Assembly: GCF_016592575.1 (NCBI RefSeq) | Contig: NZ_AP017470.1 | Coordinates: 372,001 to 436,000 of the forward strand | Length of the DNA: 64,000 nt | Source of the DNA: Thermotomaculum hydrothermale | Lineage (GTDB): Bacteria > Acidobacteriota > Holophagae > Thermotomaculales > Thermotomaculaceae | Direction: 5' to 3' | Shown: piece by piece, positions 20,401 to 27,485 of the stretch | How positions within the stretch are numbered: position 1 is the first letter of the stretch | How the letters are laid out: each line of letters starts with the position of its first letter | The notes under the pieces: model-generated | Told to the model about the DNA's origin: nothing | Databases searched by the model: none | The model's input: only the letters and a program-made list of their open reading frames with translations | Translations under genes and position numbers: made by a program

Positions 20401-20415
20401 TTGAGGGTGAAGTAA
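14497..20415 (+). CDS. Giant secreted M6-family metalloprotease with beta-propeller repeats and a PKD domain
   Basis: 1972 aa with a signal peptide (residues 1 to about 22). The protease domain is about residues 100-440, with zinc motif HELAHD at 329-334 followed by GIIDLYDTD and the GLMGAGSWG turn of immune inhibitor A-type M6 peptidases. Residues about 560-1480 hold many short repeats of the LVIVD/propeller type (e.g. LFIVDISDKSNP-like LIVDISDKSNPS and YLYDISNPLNP). A PKD domain follows at about 1490-1565 (FQWDFDGDGEIDL). The C-terminal 400 residues contain repeated all-beta modules with LIIPHI(A/P)(D/E)E motifs. No sorting anchor is seen. It is likely an extracellular or surface degradative enzyme, monocistronic. 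RBS AAAGGGGGG. Confidence 0.85.
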   Translation: MVKNVLIFLISLSVCFNSFSMVANPFLKQVKQPDGKVVKVHYVGNEWKHYLIDESGNILERDKKGFWVKRGSYRDVLSKKPSSPRVFNDFKNQKEGKGLSEFIYKRMYNDFLKKGYSFESSNFKGNTKGSFNHPVLVILVEFSNFSHVATTPSDWANSFFSDKGKTVKNYYKEVSYGKVNIVPVSDSFGESDGVVGWITLPYNHPDTGNSITLDNLRIASDAIKKADKYVDFSKYDKNWDGVISVNELSIFIVVAGYECSYSPQYHPSIWGHKAALYPEYGYPGVLCDGVLVGEYSDNRAKTGGYMEIGEWQQSNENDGHKATIGIMCHELAHDMFGIIDLYDTDYSSQGIGCFGLMGAGSWGMAKDDSFPGETPVHFCAWSKIFCGFLSPQTVFYGDVTVNSIEDNQDIKKILTPESGEYFLVSNRQQKGFDRGLYAFFGEDGGGLAVWHIIDKAYNNNLDFYRKVDLISARRCGDMLSWYDLGKREDLFFEGNNTSLTPDTIPSSNISNGVDSRVKLTDISNSSDEMSFKLSYTSPVFSTLNYKANSWSGVDDYSYLAIDRERGLVFALNMENGVQIYRINEDKFIPVSKIDSIGLFVRCRYKDGYLYVIDAKGRALIYNISDENNPYLVSQIDYGHQSMDLIIRDNYLYISVGDGFLIVDISDKSNPSIVYENYSLTAVLDIALKGDALYVTSYSGRFIQNPERGVLVFNVQDKGNPHFVTRLDTGDDTRCAIVYGNYLFAGEGPDYLYDISNPLNPVFVKRLKIHGTFWRIFGQDLLVSTYGDVNGTLRCYDLSTIPDVPLKWSVFQKTGCFAEFNSYLIYENSYNNSLDLCLLKDFEWRKVMVDKTVLGDYSFLRSTIKRDGDTFFRNDTKKTYGVKVNGDSFSDVKEIPFEQFFVKNGIFYSFEYSDGGYFFKVFEGNEDLTKFEYLGKGQTDFNFRVLDSLCAKYNNLLFVPGVNKDENGDYYYGVDVFDVYNLSNPVKLSTISFEKNKYISGIAYKNNFLYIVTEEVKPNNTPDTLYLYTISMDDLNNPVVIDTIELNRKDGYLNFFPVYFDFVKGKLLLARCDAAIDVFKQNSDGTLIRENEIDLSNYSFNGIYNFDIDGDYAYIGCDVSILKADISDLNNFKIVKQLPLPYSDFIEILNRDYIVSIIQSWGEFFLIDRNAWESDLPVLDRVYADYFISDYCIDGGNVFYVTSKSVVKLKINGDSIDEEKRASILPFNDISMVHSRSTLGQDSNNVYVLTRGGQNWMFSVFRKSDLSLVSQKPVPENSLIEESEIFGRDLYVVVKEDGGYYLKHYQADYSYDLSLKGSVKLNDRRDDFFISMVKKGNYIVLNNFFEDLYVVKTLNNGNLSLVNTYKREGFGFLRVRGDYLLLCGYGIKLFSFNEGELNKVDCIFDNFSADDAYFDGNTLVTVFKNIMRFYNFDGGRFYPAGSVKLNDSVDTNYVEKVGDKFLLFDLVHATRIWVVKECDKPVISSFNSDKSRGAVPLIVNFEANLESYPENSVFQWDFDGDGEIDLQTQTPVADYTYLKEGHYSPCLIVKTPDGNEIKSEKLAITVYSDKPLTIPLNFGNWYNKIKLVLINNEDSAINLNVALKDGSGNEIESRSVEVGGMGRCDLDFTATDGFIEITGEGNYSAYVYLEGENKKSSAVADRCLGSTLIIPHIAEESNFWDSIVAFSSFKKEDFRIETSCSKKDFNGFSNVMNVEDLLSGDCADYQKGWGKLNLFGNNPLSDEENGAGFEFFVKNNSDGAGFSLNSEGNNTLIIPHIPDERDIFWTGIVIDNLSNRDNEILFHFYYKNGMPLDIDYSYTLKPYEKLKRTIAGLFPDLPEGVVSCVVEGELPLTGCEIYGTFDAGIAGFPLDFSKSTEGAMPVVKGDNLWNGIAVFNSLNKGISLTLKLYSKDGTLKDERAIELLPYEHRQFVLSDIFQIEKGDTLRFSSDLPVSFIEVQGDKGYKTMNALRVK

Positions 20416-20455
20416 AAATTTCAGGTTTTGAATATTTGTTGTAAGGGTTTTTATA

Positions 20456-20503
20456 AACAGGGGGTTTTATTTGCTTTTAAACCAGCAGGTAAAAGCCCCT
20501 GTT
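20456..20503. terminator. Possible terminator-like stem at a convergent gene end
   Basis: AACAGGGG (20456-20463) pairs with CCCCTGTT (20496-20503) across a 32-nt loop. It overlaps the last codons of the minus-strand gene. The T-tract is poor, so the function is uncertain. Confidence 0.3.
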
Positions 20504-20881
20504 GAATTTTATCTCACCATTTTCTTTTATCTCTTTTATTGTGTCTGCAATCCTTGCAAGGGATATGTTTATGTTGTCTGTTGATTGTATTACAACAGGG
20601 ATTTTCCCAAATTTTTCTTTAAGTTTCTTAAAGTTAGGCGAAGGCTTCCCGCTTGCAATAACTTCTCTATCTTTTAAAATCTCCAAAGCATTTTTTAGTT
20701 TTTCTTCACTTCCGTGCTTTTCTTCTTTGAAGTCTTTAAGCGGGTTTTTTATTTCCTTTTCAAATGTTATTGTGTTGTTTTCTAAATCAATTGTGTAAAA
20801 GAGGATTTTTTCAGAATCACCGAAATGGCTGTTTGCAACCTTTCCGTCTTTTTCCGCAATTGCTATTTTAATCTTTTCCAT
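20477..20881 (-). CDS. NifX/NifB-type dinitrogenase cofactor-binding-like protein
   Basis: About 134 aa from the ATG at 20881 (MEKIKIAIAEKDGKVANSHFG), which has AAGGAGAGG just upstream; an in-frame earlier start would lie inside the preceding gene. The N-terminus matches the Nitro_FeMo-Co fold (IAIA...VxxHFGxxxxFxxY). The middle (LKNALEILKDREVIASGKPSPNFKKLKEKFG) fits the usual position of the cofactor-binding segment. No nif genes are in the window; such stand-alone proteins are common in anaerobes. It is the last gene of a glycosylation operon, overlapping the glycosyltransferase by 14 bp. The link to that operon's job is unknown. Confidence 0.65.
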   Translation of the reverse strand: MEKIKIAIAEKDGKVANSHFGDSEKILFYTIDLENNTITFEKEIKNPLKDFKEEKHGSEEKLKNALEILKDREVIASGKPSPNFKKLKEKFGKIPVVIQSTDNINISLARIADTIKEIKENGEIKFNRGFYLLV

Positions 20882-22493
20882 TATTCCTCTCCTTTTTCTC
20901 AATTTTGATAAAGCACAAATCCTTGCTTCCAACCTTTCTTTCAGCAAGGACTTTAACAGGTATCCCCATTCGTTTTAGCCTTTCGCACCATAGTTTTTTA
21001 ACAATTCCAAATGAGTTAGGCGTTTCTCTTAAGTATTTTACAAACAAATCAATGTTGTCTTCTTCATTTTGATAGGGAAATTCAACTAAATTCCTGTCTC
21101 CGTATAAAACATGGGCTGAACGGAATTGCGCTATTGCAATCTTTGAATCCTTGTTTAAGAATCTTTGATACTCTTTAACAAAGTATCTCATTGAGTTTCT
21201 TTTATTTAGGTGCGGGAAGATTATTCCTGAAATTGCCGCTGTTAGAAAAAAGAATGTAATGGCAGGCTTAATAATATTTGAAAAGTAAGTTTTTTCTTTT
21301 TCTTTCCTTAAAATAAGGATAAGTAAAAGCGAAATTAAAATGGGAATTTCAAGAATTACAAATGAGGTGTCTTTGAAAAAAGACTTGTTTATAGAGTAAA
21401 AAAGAATAAATAAATAGCCTGATATAAACAAGATTGATACTAAAATACCTGTTGTTTTTATCCACTTTTTTTCTTTAAACTTAAATAAAAACTCTGCTGT
21501 TAAAGTTGATATTGCAGGGTACATTGGAAGAATGTAAAGCCCTCTTTTCCCGTTTGGTATTGAAAAGAAAACAACTGTAAATAAAAACCACGAAAGCAAA
21601 AATTTTTCACTGTCTGAAAGTTTTAACTCTTTCCTGTTTTTCCACAAATGCCATAAAAAATAGTAAAGAAAGATACTCCACGGAAAGAAATCATAGATTA
21701 AAACCTTTGCATAGTAATAAACAGGCTGAAAGTGGTGCCACGATTTTGCAAACCTAACCACTGTTTGCTTAAATAAAATATTTTCAAGGTAAGCTGTTTG
21801 TTCCCCTGACAAACTTTGATAGATTAAAAGAATAAGCCACAAACCGACAGGGAATAAATAAGCAAATATTGTTTTAAAAGAAAAAAGTTTTGTTTCTTGC
21901 CATTTATTTATCCACAAAAGATAGGTAATTATTGCGCCTAATGGGATAATAAGCCCGACAGGGCCTTTGGTTAATGTGGCAACTCCCATTATAAAGAATG
22001 ATAAAACAAGCATATTTTCTTTTTTATCTTTTAAATAAAGTAGTGCAAGATAAACAGAGAGATAAACCAGAAAGGATAGAACCATATCAATTTGAGCATG
22101 GCTTGACTGCCACCAAACTTTAACGCATGATGCAAAAATCAAAGATGAGGCAAAGGCAATATCCTCTGAATAACCTAACTTTAATGCAATAAGGAAAACT
22201 AAAATTATTGAAAACGCCCCTGATAAAGCCACAGGCAAAATCCCTGCCTGTGTATTAAATCCACCTGTTAACTTTGAGGATAGGGCAATTGTCCAGAAGT
22301 AAAACGGAGGTTTGTCAGGGTATGGCCTTTTATTCCTGTGGGGCATAACAAAATTGCCTGATTCAACCATCTCCTTTGCAACAAGCACAAAGCGCGGTTC
22401 ATCAGGCTCCCACAAATCCCTTTTAAATGAAGGCAAAAAATTTAATAGAAAAAAAAGTAAGGCAAATAAAATAAGCCCTGTTTTTTTGTTCAC
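20868..22493 (-). CDS. ArnT-like membrane glycosyltransferase (GT39/GT83 fold)
   Basis: 541 aa, about 11-12 predicted membrane helices. The first periplasmic loop has the signature RDLWEPDEPRFVLVAKEMVE, with the acidic catalytic residues of polyprenyl-phosphate sugar transferases, and YPDKPPFYFW. The C-terminal 120 residues form the soluble periplasmic domain. It should transfer a sugar from an undecaprenyl-phosphate donor to lipid A or another surface acceptor. ATG overlaps the preceding gene (ATGA). Operon order GT2, LAB_N protein, this gene parallels arnC/arnT-like sets: the GT2 makes the lipid-linked sugar and this protein uses it. The actual sugar is unknown. Confidence 0.85.
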   Translation of the reverse strand: MNKKTGLILFALLFFLLNFLPSFKRDLWEPDEPRFVLVAKEMVESGNFVMPHRNKRPYPDKPPFYFWTIALSSKLTGGFNTQAGILPVALSGAFSIILVFLIALKLGYSEDIAFASSLIFASCVKVWWQSSHAQIDMVLSFLVYLSVYLALLYLKDKKENMLVLSFFIMGVATLTKGPVGLIIPLGAIITYLLWINKWQETKLFSFKTIFAYLFPVGLWLILLIYQSLSGEQTAYLENILFKQTVVRFAKSWHHFQPVYYYAKVLIYDFFPWSIFLYYFLWHLWKNRKELKLSDSEKFLLSWFLFTVVFFSIPNGKRGLYILPMYPAISTLTAEFLFKFKEKKWIKTTGILVSILFISGYLFILFYSINKSFFKDTSFVILEIPILISLLLILILRKEKEKTYFSNIIKPAITFFFLTAAISGIIFPHLNKRNSMRYFVKEYQRFLNKDSKIAIAQFRSAHVLYGDRNLVEFPYQNEEDNIDLFVKYLRETPNSFGIVKKLWCERLKRMGIPVKVLAERKVGSKDLCFIKIEKKERNNGKD

Positions 22494-22783
22494 TCCTGTT
22501 TTTCTCCCGCCTGTTCAAGTTGCTTTTTCTCTCTTAAACGAAAGACAATATTCCTTATGTAAACAATAAGCCCGCTTGCCTGCCCTAAAATAAACACAGG
22601 GTCTTTTCTGTAAAGTGCATAGATAAAAAGCATTAAACCGCCTGTTAAACTTAAATACCAGAAAGCCATGGGAATTACGCTGCGTTTTTCCCTCTCGCTT
22701 GCAATCCACTGTACAATAAATCTTGCAGCAAAAATCCCCTGTGCGGCAAATCCCCAGATAAGAAAAAATTTATCTAAACTCAT
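22490..22783 (-). CDS. Lipid-A-disaccharide synthase N-terminal-like membrane protein (LAB_N)
   Basis: 97 aa, three hydrophobic helices, starting FLIWGFAAQGIFAARFIVQW and including ERKS..PMAFWYLSLTGG and FILGQASGLIVYIRN, the LAB_N signature. Stand-alone LAB_N proteins occur beside glycosyltransferase genes and may bind or flip lipid-linked sugars; the biochemical role is unproven. Overlaps both neighbours by 4 bp (ATGA), so it is strictly coupled in the operon. Confidence 0.85.
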   Translation of the reverse strand: MSLDKFFLIWGFAAQGIFAARFIVQWIASEREKRSVIPMAFWYLSLTGGLMLFIYALYRKDPVFILGQASGLIVYIRNIVFRLREKKQLEQAGEKQE

Positions 22784-23535
22784 TTGTCATCCTTTTTTAA
22801 AATGTCATCGCTTGTTTTTTTATATTCCCACTTTAAATACCTTTTCAGCATCCACCTTACAGCCATTACATCGTTAAATCCGACAAATGCACGGTTTAAA
22901 ACACCATATTTGGATTTCCCCCTTGTCCTTTCCCTGTGGTTAACAGGGATTTCTGTAATTGTATATCCCTTCATTCTAACAAGGGTTGGGAAAAACCTGT
23001 GCATTCCATTAAATGGGGGTAATTTCTGAACGCATTCCCTTTTCATAACTCTGATAGAGCAACCGACATCTGAAACACTCTCCTTTGTCATCCAGTTTCT
23101 AAAGCCATTACCTATTTTTGAGGATATCTTTCTTATTATATTGTCCCTTCTCTTTGCCCTTATTCCGTTAACCATATCAAAGCCGGACTCTTCAAGGTGC
23201 TTAATCATTTTAGGCAAATCGTGAGGGTCATTTTGCATATCCCCGTCAAGTGTCGCAACAAGCTTTCCCCTTGCTTCCTCAAAGCCTGCTAAAAATGCTG
23301 CAGTTTGCCCTCTATTTTCTTTAAATGAAAAAAACCTCACCTTATCAGGAAATTTTTCAACCATTTGTTCAAGTAAGGGAAGGGTATTGTCTGTTGAGCC
23401 GTCGTCAACAAAAACAATCTCATACTTTTTATCAAAATCCTTCAATGCCTCAACAATCTCCTCTGTTTGAGGAACAATATTCTCTTCTTCGTTGTAAACA
23501 GGAATAACGATAGACAGGTAAATACTTTCGCTCAT
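22780..23535 (-). CDS. Family 2 glycosyltransferase (ArnC/DPM1-like)
   Basis: 251 aa. GT-A fold with SIVIPVYNEEENI at the N-terminus, nucleotide-sugar motif VFVDDGSTDNT and DxD-like TLDGDMQNDP, then RERTRGKSKYG. Unlike E. coli ArnC it lacks the two C-terminal membrane helices, resembling dolichol-phosphate mannose synthase. It should charge polyprenyl phosphate with a sugar for the ArnT-like enzyme downstream. Start ATG at 23535 with AAGGAG 8 bp upstream; promoter at 23569-23596. First gene of the four-gene operon. Confidence 0.9.
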   Translation of the reverse strand: MSESIYLSIVIPVYNEEENIVPQTEEIVEALKDFDKKYEIVFVDDGSTDNTLPLLEQMVEKFPDKVRFFSFKENRGQTAAFLAGFEEARGKLVATLDGDMQNDPHDLPKMIKHLEESGFDMVNGIRAKRRDNIIRKISSKIGNGFRNWMTKESVSDVGCSIRVMKRECVQKLPPFNGMHRFFPTLVRMKGYTITEIPVNHRERTRGKSKYGVLNRAFVGFNDVMAVRWMLKRYLKWEYKKTSDDILKKDDK

Positions 23536-23568
23536 ATAAAATATCTCCTTGAAATCTTTTTCTGTAAG

Positions 23569-23596
23569 ATTATACCATTGACAAAGGAAAAATCAA
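23569..23596 (-). promoter_or_regulatory. Promoter of the glycosylation operon
   Basis: Minus strand: TTGATT (23591-23596), 16-bp spacer, TATAAT (23569-23574), 35 bp upstream of the GT2 start. Confidence 0.55.
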
Positions 23597-23650
23597 AAAT
23601 CGCATTTTTATTTAAAAATGTTGTAAGTTTTCTTTTTATTTTCAAACTTT

Positions 23651-23680
23651 TTGCTGAAAAGTTTATTGATATGTTAAAAT
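23651..23680 (+). promoter_or_regulatory. Possible promoter of ilvE
   Basis: TTGCTG (23651-23656), 18-bp spacer, TAAAAT (23675-23680), about 50 bp before the ilvE start. Divergent to the glycosylation promoter. Confidence 0.35.
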
Positions 23681-23728
23681 TTTAATGAAAGTTAATAATT
23701 TTTTTTCAAAAAATAAAGTGAGGTGATT

Positions 23729-24646
23729 ATGTTTAGTAAGAAATTGAAGGTTTGGATGAAAGGGAAGATTATAGATTTTGAGGAAGCAAAGGTTAGTGTG
23801 CTTTGTCATGCACTTCATTATGGGACTTCTTTTTTTGAAGGAATCAGGGCTTATAAAACAAAAAAGGGAACTGCTATTTTCAGGTTAAAAGAGCATGTTG
23901 ATAGGCTTTACAATTCTGCGAAGATTTACAGGACTGAAATTCCCTTTACCCGTGATGAGTTGATTGATGCAATTGTTAACCTTATTAAAATTAATAATCT
24001 TGAGGCTTGCTATATAAGGCCTCTCGTGTATAGAGGGTTAGGTGCTTTAGGTGTTAACCCTTTTAATTCTCCAGTTGAGGTTATGATTGCTGTCTGGGAG
24101 TGGGGTGCTTATTTGGGAGAGGATGCAATTACCAAGGGTGTTGATGTTAAAGTTTCAACCTGGACCAAGATTGCTCCCAACACTTTGCCTGCAATGGCAA
24201 AGGCTGGTGCAAATTATATGAATTCTCAGTTGGCTAAAATGGAAGCAATTGTTGATGGTTATGAAGAGGGTATTCTTTTAAATGCACAGGGGTTTGTTGC
24301 AGAGGGCAGTGGTGAGAATTTATTCTTGATTAAAGATGGAAAGATTTATACAACTCCCTATTCTTCATCTATCTTGCCTGGGATTACGAGGGATTCTGCT
24401 ATTAAGATTGCAAAGGATTTTGGCTATAAGGTTATAGAAACAAGTATTCCAAGGGAATGGCTTTACATTGCAGACGAGTTGTTTTTCACAGGTACTGCTG
24501 CTGAGGTTACTCCAATTAAGAGTGTTGATAGAATCCCTGTTGGAGAAGGTTCAAGAGGTCCTATTACTGAGAAAATTCAGTCTGAACTTTTCTCTATTTT
24601 AAGGGGAGAAAAGGAAGATAGGTATAATTGGTTAAGTTATATTTAA
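23729..24646 (+). CDS. ilvE: Branched-chain amino acid aminotransferase
   Basis: 305 aa, fold type IV PLP enzyme that transaminates Leu, Ile and Val with 2-oxoglutarate. Family blocks: [29 protein letters not shown], the PLP-Lys region [28 protein letters not shown] and [12 protein letters not shown]. The GTG at 23723 overlaps the RBS (GAGGTG, 23720-23725), so the ATG at 23729 is chosen. Monocistronic, ending in a strong terminator. Confidence 0.93.
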   Translation: MFSKKLKVWMKGKIIDFEEAKVSVLCHALHYGTSFFEGIRAYKTKKGTAIFRLKEHVDRLYNSAKIYRTEIPFTRDELIDAIVNLIKINNLEACYIRPLVYRGLGALGVNPFNSPVEVMIAVWEWGAYLGEDAITKGVDVKVSTWTKIAPNTLPAMAKAGANYMNSQLAKMEAIVDGYEEGILLNAQGFVAEGSGENLFLIKDGKIYTTPYSSSILPGITRDSAIKIAKDFGYKVIETSIPREWLYIADELFFTGTAAEVTPIKSVDRIPVGEGSRGPITEKIQSELFSILRGEKEDRYNWLSYI

Positions 24647-24663
24647 TTTCTTGTTTATACTAT

Positions 24664-24696
24664 AAAAAAAGCCCCGCTTTTAGCGGGGCTTTTTTG
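24664..24696. terminator. Bidirectional terminator between ilvE and hsp20
   Basis: Perfect 8-bp stem GCCCCGCT (24671-24678) / AGCGGGGC (24682-24689) with a TTT loop, flanked by A7 and T6. It serves ilvE (+) and hsp20 (-). Confidence 0.92.
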
Positions 24697-24715
24697 TTTC
24701 AGGGGGGTGTCTAAA

Positions 24716-25162
24716 TTATTTGTTAACCTTAATGTTGATTTTCTTTGGCTTTTGTTCTTCTTTCTTTGGAAGTTTAATTGTAAGAATTCCGTTTTTCTGC
24801 TCTGCAGAAATCTTGTTTACATCAACAGTTGATGGCAACTGGAATGACCTCTGGAATGAACCGTAAGCCCTTTCAATTCTGTGATAGTTTTCCTTTTTAA
24901 CCTCTTCTTCAAACTTTCTTTCGCCCTTGATTGTTAGCATGTTGTTTTCAACTGTTACTTCAATGTCTTTTTCATTCATTCCAGGCACTTCGGCCTTGAT
25001 AACAATTTCGTTTTCTGTTTCATAGATATCTACAGCAGGTACCCACGCACCTGTGAGGAATTCGTCATCAGTTGCTGGAAGCAATCCTTCATCAAACATC
25101 TTGTTGAGTCTTTCAGATAATGTCATTAATTCTCTGAAAGGATTGTACCTTGTGATTGCCAT
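24716..25162 (-). CDS. Small heat shock protein, Hsp20/alpha-crystallin family
   Basis: 148 aa, ATP-independent holdase. N-terminal MAITRYNPFRELMTLSERL, then an alpha-crystallin domain (WVPAVDIYETENEIVIKAEVPGM to GILTIKLPKKEE) with the conserved AYGSFQRSFQLP segment and a short KK-rich tail lacking a clear IxI motif. The ATG at 25162 is chosen because AAAGGAGG immediately precedes the alternative GTG at 25168. Transcribed from a near-consensus promoter overlapped by a dyad. Confidence 0.93.
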   Translation of the reverse strand: MAITRYNPFRELMTLSERLNKMFDEGLLPATDDEFLTGAWVPAVDIYETENEIVIKAEVPGMNEKDIEVTVENNMLTIKGERKFEEEVKKENYHRIERAYGSFQRSFQLPSTVDVNKISAEQKNGILTIKLPKKEEQKPKKINIKVNK

Positions 25163-25204
25163 AGCCACCTCCTTTAACAGGATTTGTTTTCAAAATCCAG
25201 TATT

Positions 25205-25235
25205 AATATAAAACTTGATAAAAATCTTGTCAAGT
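25205..25235 (-). promoter_or_regulatory. Strong hsp20 promoter with overlapping dyad
   Basis: Minus strand: perfect TTGACA (25228-25233), 17-bp spacer, TATATT (25205-25210). An inverted repeat ACTTGA (25213-25218) / TCAAGT (25230-25235) covers the -35 and the spacer and could be an operator for a heat-shock repressor. It is not a CIRCE element. Confidence 0.65.
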
Positions 25236-25377
25236 ATTTTTAAAAATTTTTTTTAGATTTTTGAATTGTTAAAGATTGACAGTATTGAGGTGTTTAAATT
25301 GATGGGGGGTAGTTGTTGTGAGTAGATTGTGTGGGATATATTTTATAAAGATGTTATAAAATAATTTTATTTTACTG

Positions 25378-25406
25378 TTGACATATTTAGTCTCGGGAAT
25401 TAATTT
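25378..25406 (+). promoter_or_regulatory. Promoter of the DUF505 gene
   Basis: Perfect TTGACA (25378-25383), 17-bp spacer, TAATTT (25401-25406), 29 bp before the ATG at 25436. Confidence 0.6.
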
Positions 25407-25435
25407 CTAAATGAGAAAACATTACGGAGGGTTAT

Positions 25436-27397
25436 ATGATAGTGAAAAAGGTTCACGCTGAGATGTTGCTTAAACTTTTAAATGAGAAAAAAAAGGGAGA
25501 GCATTTAACTGTTCTTGAAGAGAAAAATGAAAATGTAATCAGGGTTCTTGAAAGGGAAGGGCTATTATCCCTTGATTCTAATTTAAACGCAAGGCTTACC
25601 TATGCAGGTGAGGGGATTGCCATTCTTTTAAATGAGTTAATAGAGAGTGGGAAATTGTCTCCTGTGGATAAGTGGGAAGATGATTGGAAATGGCTTGGCT
25701 CTTCTGTAATTGCAATGCTTGATTCCGCTCAAAAGGGTGGAAAGGTAACAGATGTATCCCTGAAGCCTTTACAAGATAGAGGCTTTGTTGAAAAGGTAAA
25801 GGATGATAAAACAAAGAAAGAGTTTTATCAGGTTAATGAGGCTGGAAAAGTTATTTTAGATTTGTTTAAAAAGGCAAGTCCACTGCTTGTTATTTCTTCT
25901 GAGCTTGCAAATTTTATTAGAGAATTGCCTGCGGGACCAACACTTTCTTCAAGAATAACAGGGAATAAATATTATGAACACCTTTTAGAGGCAATGAGGT
26001 TAATTGCTTACAGTGTTCCATCTTCTGATATTTTTGCTTTTACAGCTTTAGGCCAGGCTGTTAAAAATGCCCTTGAAACAGGTGGGTTTGTTTCTGAAGG
26101 GTATGTGATAACACCAGACATTCTCATTTCTCTTGCTGAGTTAATTGATGGAAATGAGATTTCTGATAAGGCTTTAACCTGGTTGCAGGCACTTGCCTTT
26201 GTTGATTCTGAAAAGAATCTCCTACCTGCAGGGGAATGGGCTATGGAGGCTTACAGGCTGTGGAAGAAAGAGGCAAGGACTGATTTGTGGAGTTTTTCTC
26301 TGGAAGAGGAAGAGGTTGCAGTTCTTGAGGTAATTGAAATTTTGTGGAAGAAAAATAAAGAAAATCCCGAAATAGCCCCAACTTTTGAACAGATAAAAAA
26401 GGAACTTGTTGATAGAAAAATTAAAGAGTATAAAAAGCTTCTTGATAAATATGGTAAAAAGATTAAAGAAATGCCTGAAAAATACAGAAAGATTGCTGAA
26501 GAGTTTGCAGAGGCTAAAAACTATGAAAAATGGTTTGACGATAACTTTAATTTAAGGATTGCTCTGTTTTCCCTTGAGTCTTTTAACTTGATTGAAACAG
26601 TGACAAACGATAATTTTAAGGAATTGTTCTCTTTAACAGAGTATGGAGAAAAGGTGCTTGAAGACCAGAAGATTAAAAGAAGAGAGATTAGTTCAAGTTC
26701 TGTTAAGTCAATTACAATGACGAGAAAGGAATTCTCTTCTCCGAATATTGAGTGGTATGAAAAAGCAAAGGAAGAAGGCTTAATAGGAAGCAATGAACCT
26801 ACAAAATCTGGGTATTTTTATGCTTACCTTGCTGAAAATATTGAAAGAAAACCGTATTTAACAAAGTATGAGCACGAGATATTTAAAATGATTCCTGAAA
26901 AAGGAGTAACCGTTGATGAAGTTTTGTCTAAAGCAAAAAATGATGATGAAAAACGAAAATTAAAGTGGGCTTTAGAAAAATTAGAGGCAAGGCATTTTAT
27001 AGAAATCTTGCCTGACGGCAATATTGTTGAGACAGAGGCGGGAAAATTAATGGATAAGGCATTAGGTGGAGTTGCCTCTGGTTTTGCAACACCGGTTACC
27101 CCTGTAATGTACAGGGTGATTAAGGCTTTAAAAGAGGTTGGTTCTCTCTATCAAACTGAGAAAAAGGTAAGGATTTTACCTAAAAAATACAAAGAGGCTG
27201 TTAAGAAAAGTGGTTTGTCAGAAGAAGTTTTCGCAGAGGCATTTAATATTTGCAAAAAGGCTGGTTTTGTTGGGGTAAACACGGTAAATGAAACAGGATT
27301 ATTGCTTTTAGAGGCGGTTGATTTGATGAATCCTGAGGAAACACTTGAAGGTTATACCGATATTTACGAGTACAAAAAAGGAACTGTAAAAGAGTAA
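25436..27397 (+). CDS. DUF505-like protein made of repeated winged-helix-like modules
   Basis: 653 aa, cytoplasmic, no signal or membrane segment. It starts VKKVHAEMLLKLLNEKK and appears to be built from several winged-helix-like units: residues about 8-70 (VIRVLEREGLLSLDSNLNARLT), 75-145, 240-280, 365-405 and 470-540 each end in a 'xGxxVxxx' wing-like hairpin. My assignment to DUF505, a family seen in thermophilic and anaerobic bacteria, is from memory of its general sequence. No function is known. Strong RBS CGGAGG, own promoter and own terminator. Divergent from hsp20. Confidence 0.7.
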   Translation: MIVKKVHAEMLLKLLNEKKKGEHLTVLEEKNENVIRVLEREGLLSLDSNLNARLTYAGEGIAILLNELIESGKLSPVDKWEDDWKWLGSSVIAMLDSAQKGGKVTDVSLKPLQDRGFVEKVKDDKTKKEFYQVNEAGKVILDLFKKASPLLVISSELANFIRELPAGPTLSSRITGNKYYEHLLEAMRLIAYSVPSSDIFAFTALGQAVKNALETGGFVSEGYVITPDILISLAELIDGNEISDKALTWLQALAFVDSEKNLLPAGEWAMEAYRLWKKEARTDLWSFSLEEEEVAVLEVIEILWKKNKENPEIAPTFEQIKKELVDRKIKEYKKLLDKYGKKIKEMPEKYRKIAEEFAEAKNYEKWFDDNFNLRIALFSLESFNLIETVTNDNFKELFSLTEYGEKVLEDQKIKRREISSSSVKSITMTRKEFSSPNIEWYEKAKEEGLIGSNEPTKSGYFYAYLAENIERKPYLTKYEHEIFKMIPEKGVTVDEVLSKAKNDDEKRKLKWALEKLEARHFIEILPDGNIVETEAGKLMDKALGGVASGFATPVTPVMYRVIKALKEVGSLYQTEKKVRILPKKYKEAVKKSGLSEEVFAEAFNICKKAGFVGVNTVNETGLLLLEAVDLMNPEETLEGYTDIYEYKKGTVKE

Positions 27398-27410
27398 TTT
27401 TAAAGTTTGC

Positions 27411-27437
27411 AGGGGGCATTAAGCCCCCTTATTTTTT
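27411..27437 (+). terminator. Terminator after the DUF505 gene
   Basis: AGGGGGC (27411-27417) / GCCCCCT (27423-27429) with an ATTAA loop, then TATTTTTTT. Confidence 0.88.
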
Positions 27438-27485
27438 TGTAATTTAGTTTAAGACTATGAAAAAATAATTAAAGGTTTTTGTTTT

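Noticed and set aside
25205-25235. CIRCE element at hsp20
   Set aside because: Half-sites do not match TTAGCACTC/GAGTGCTAA.
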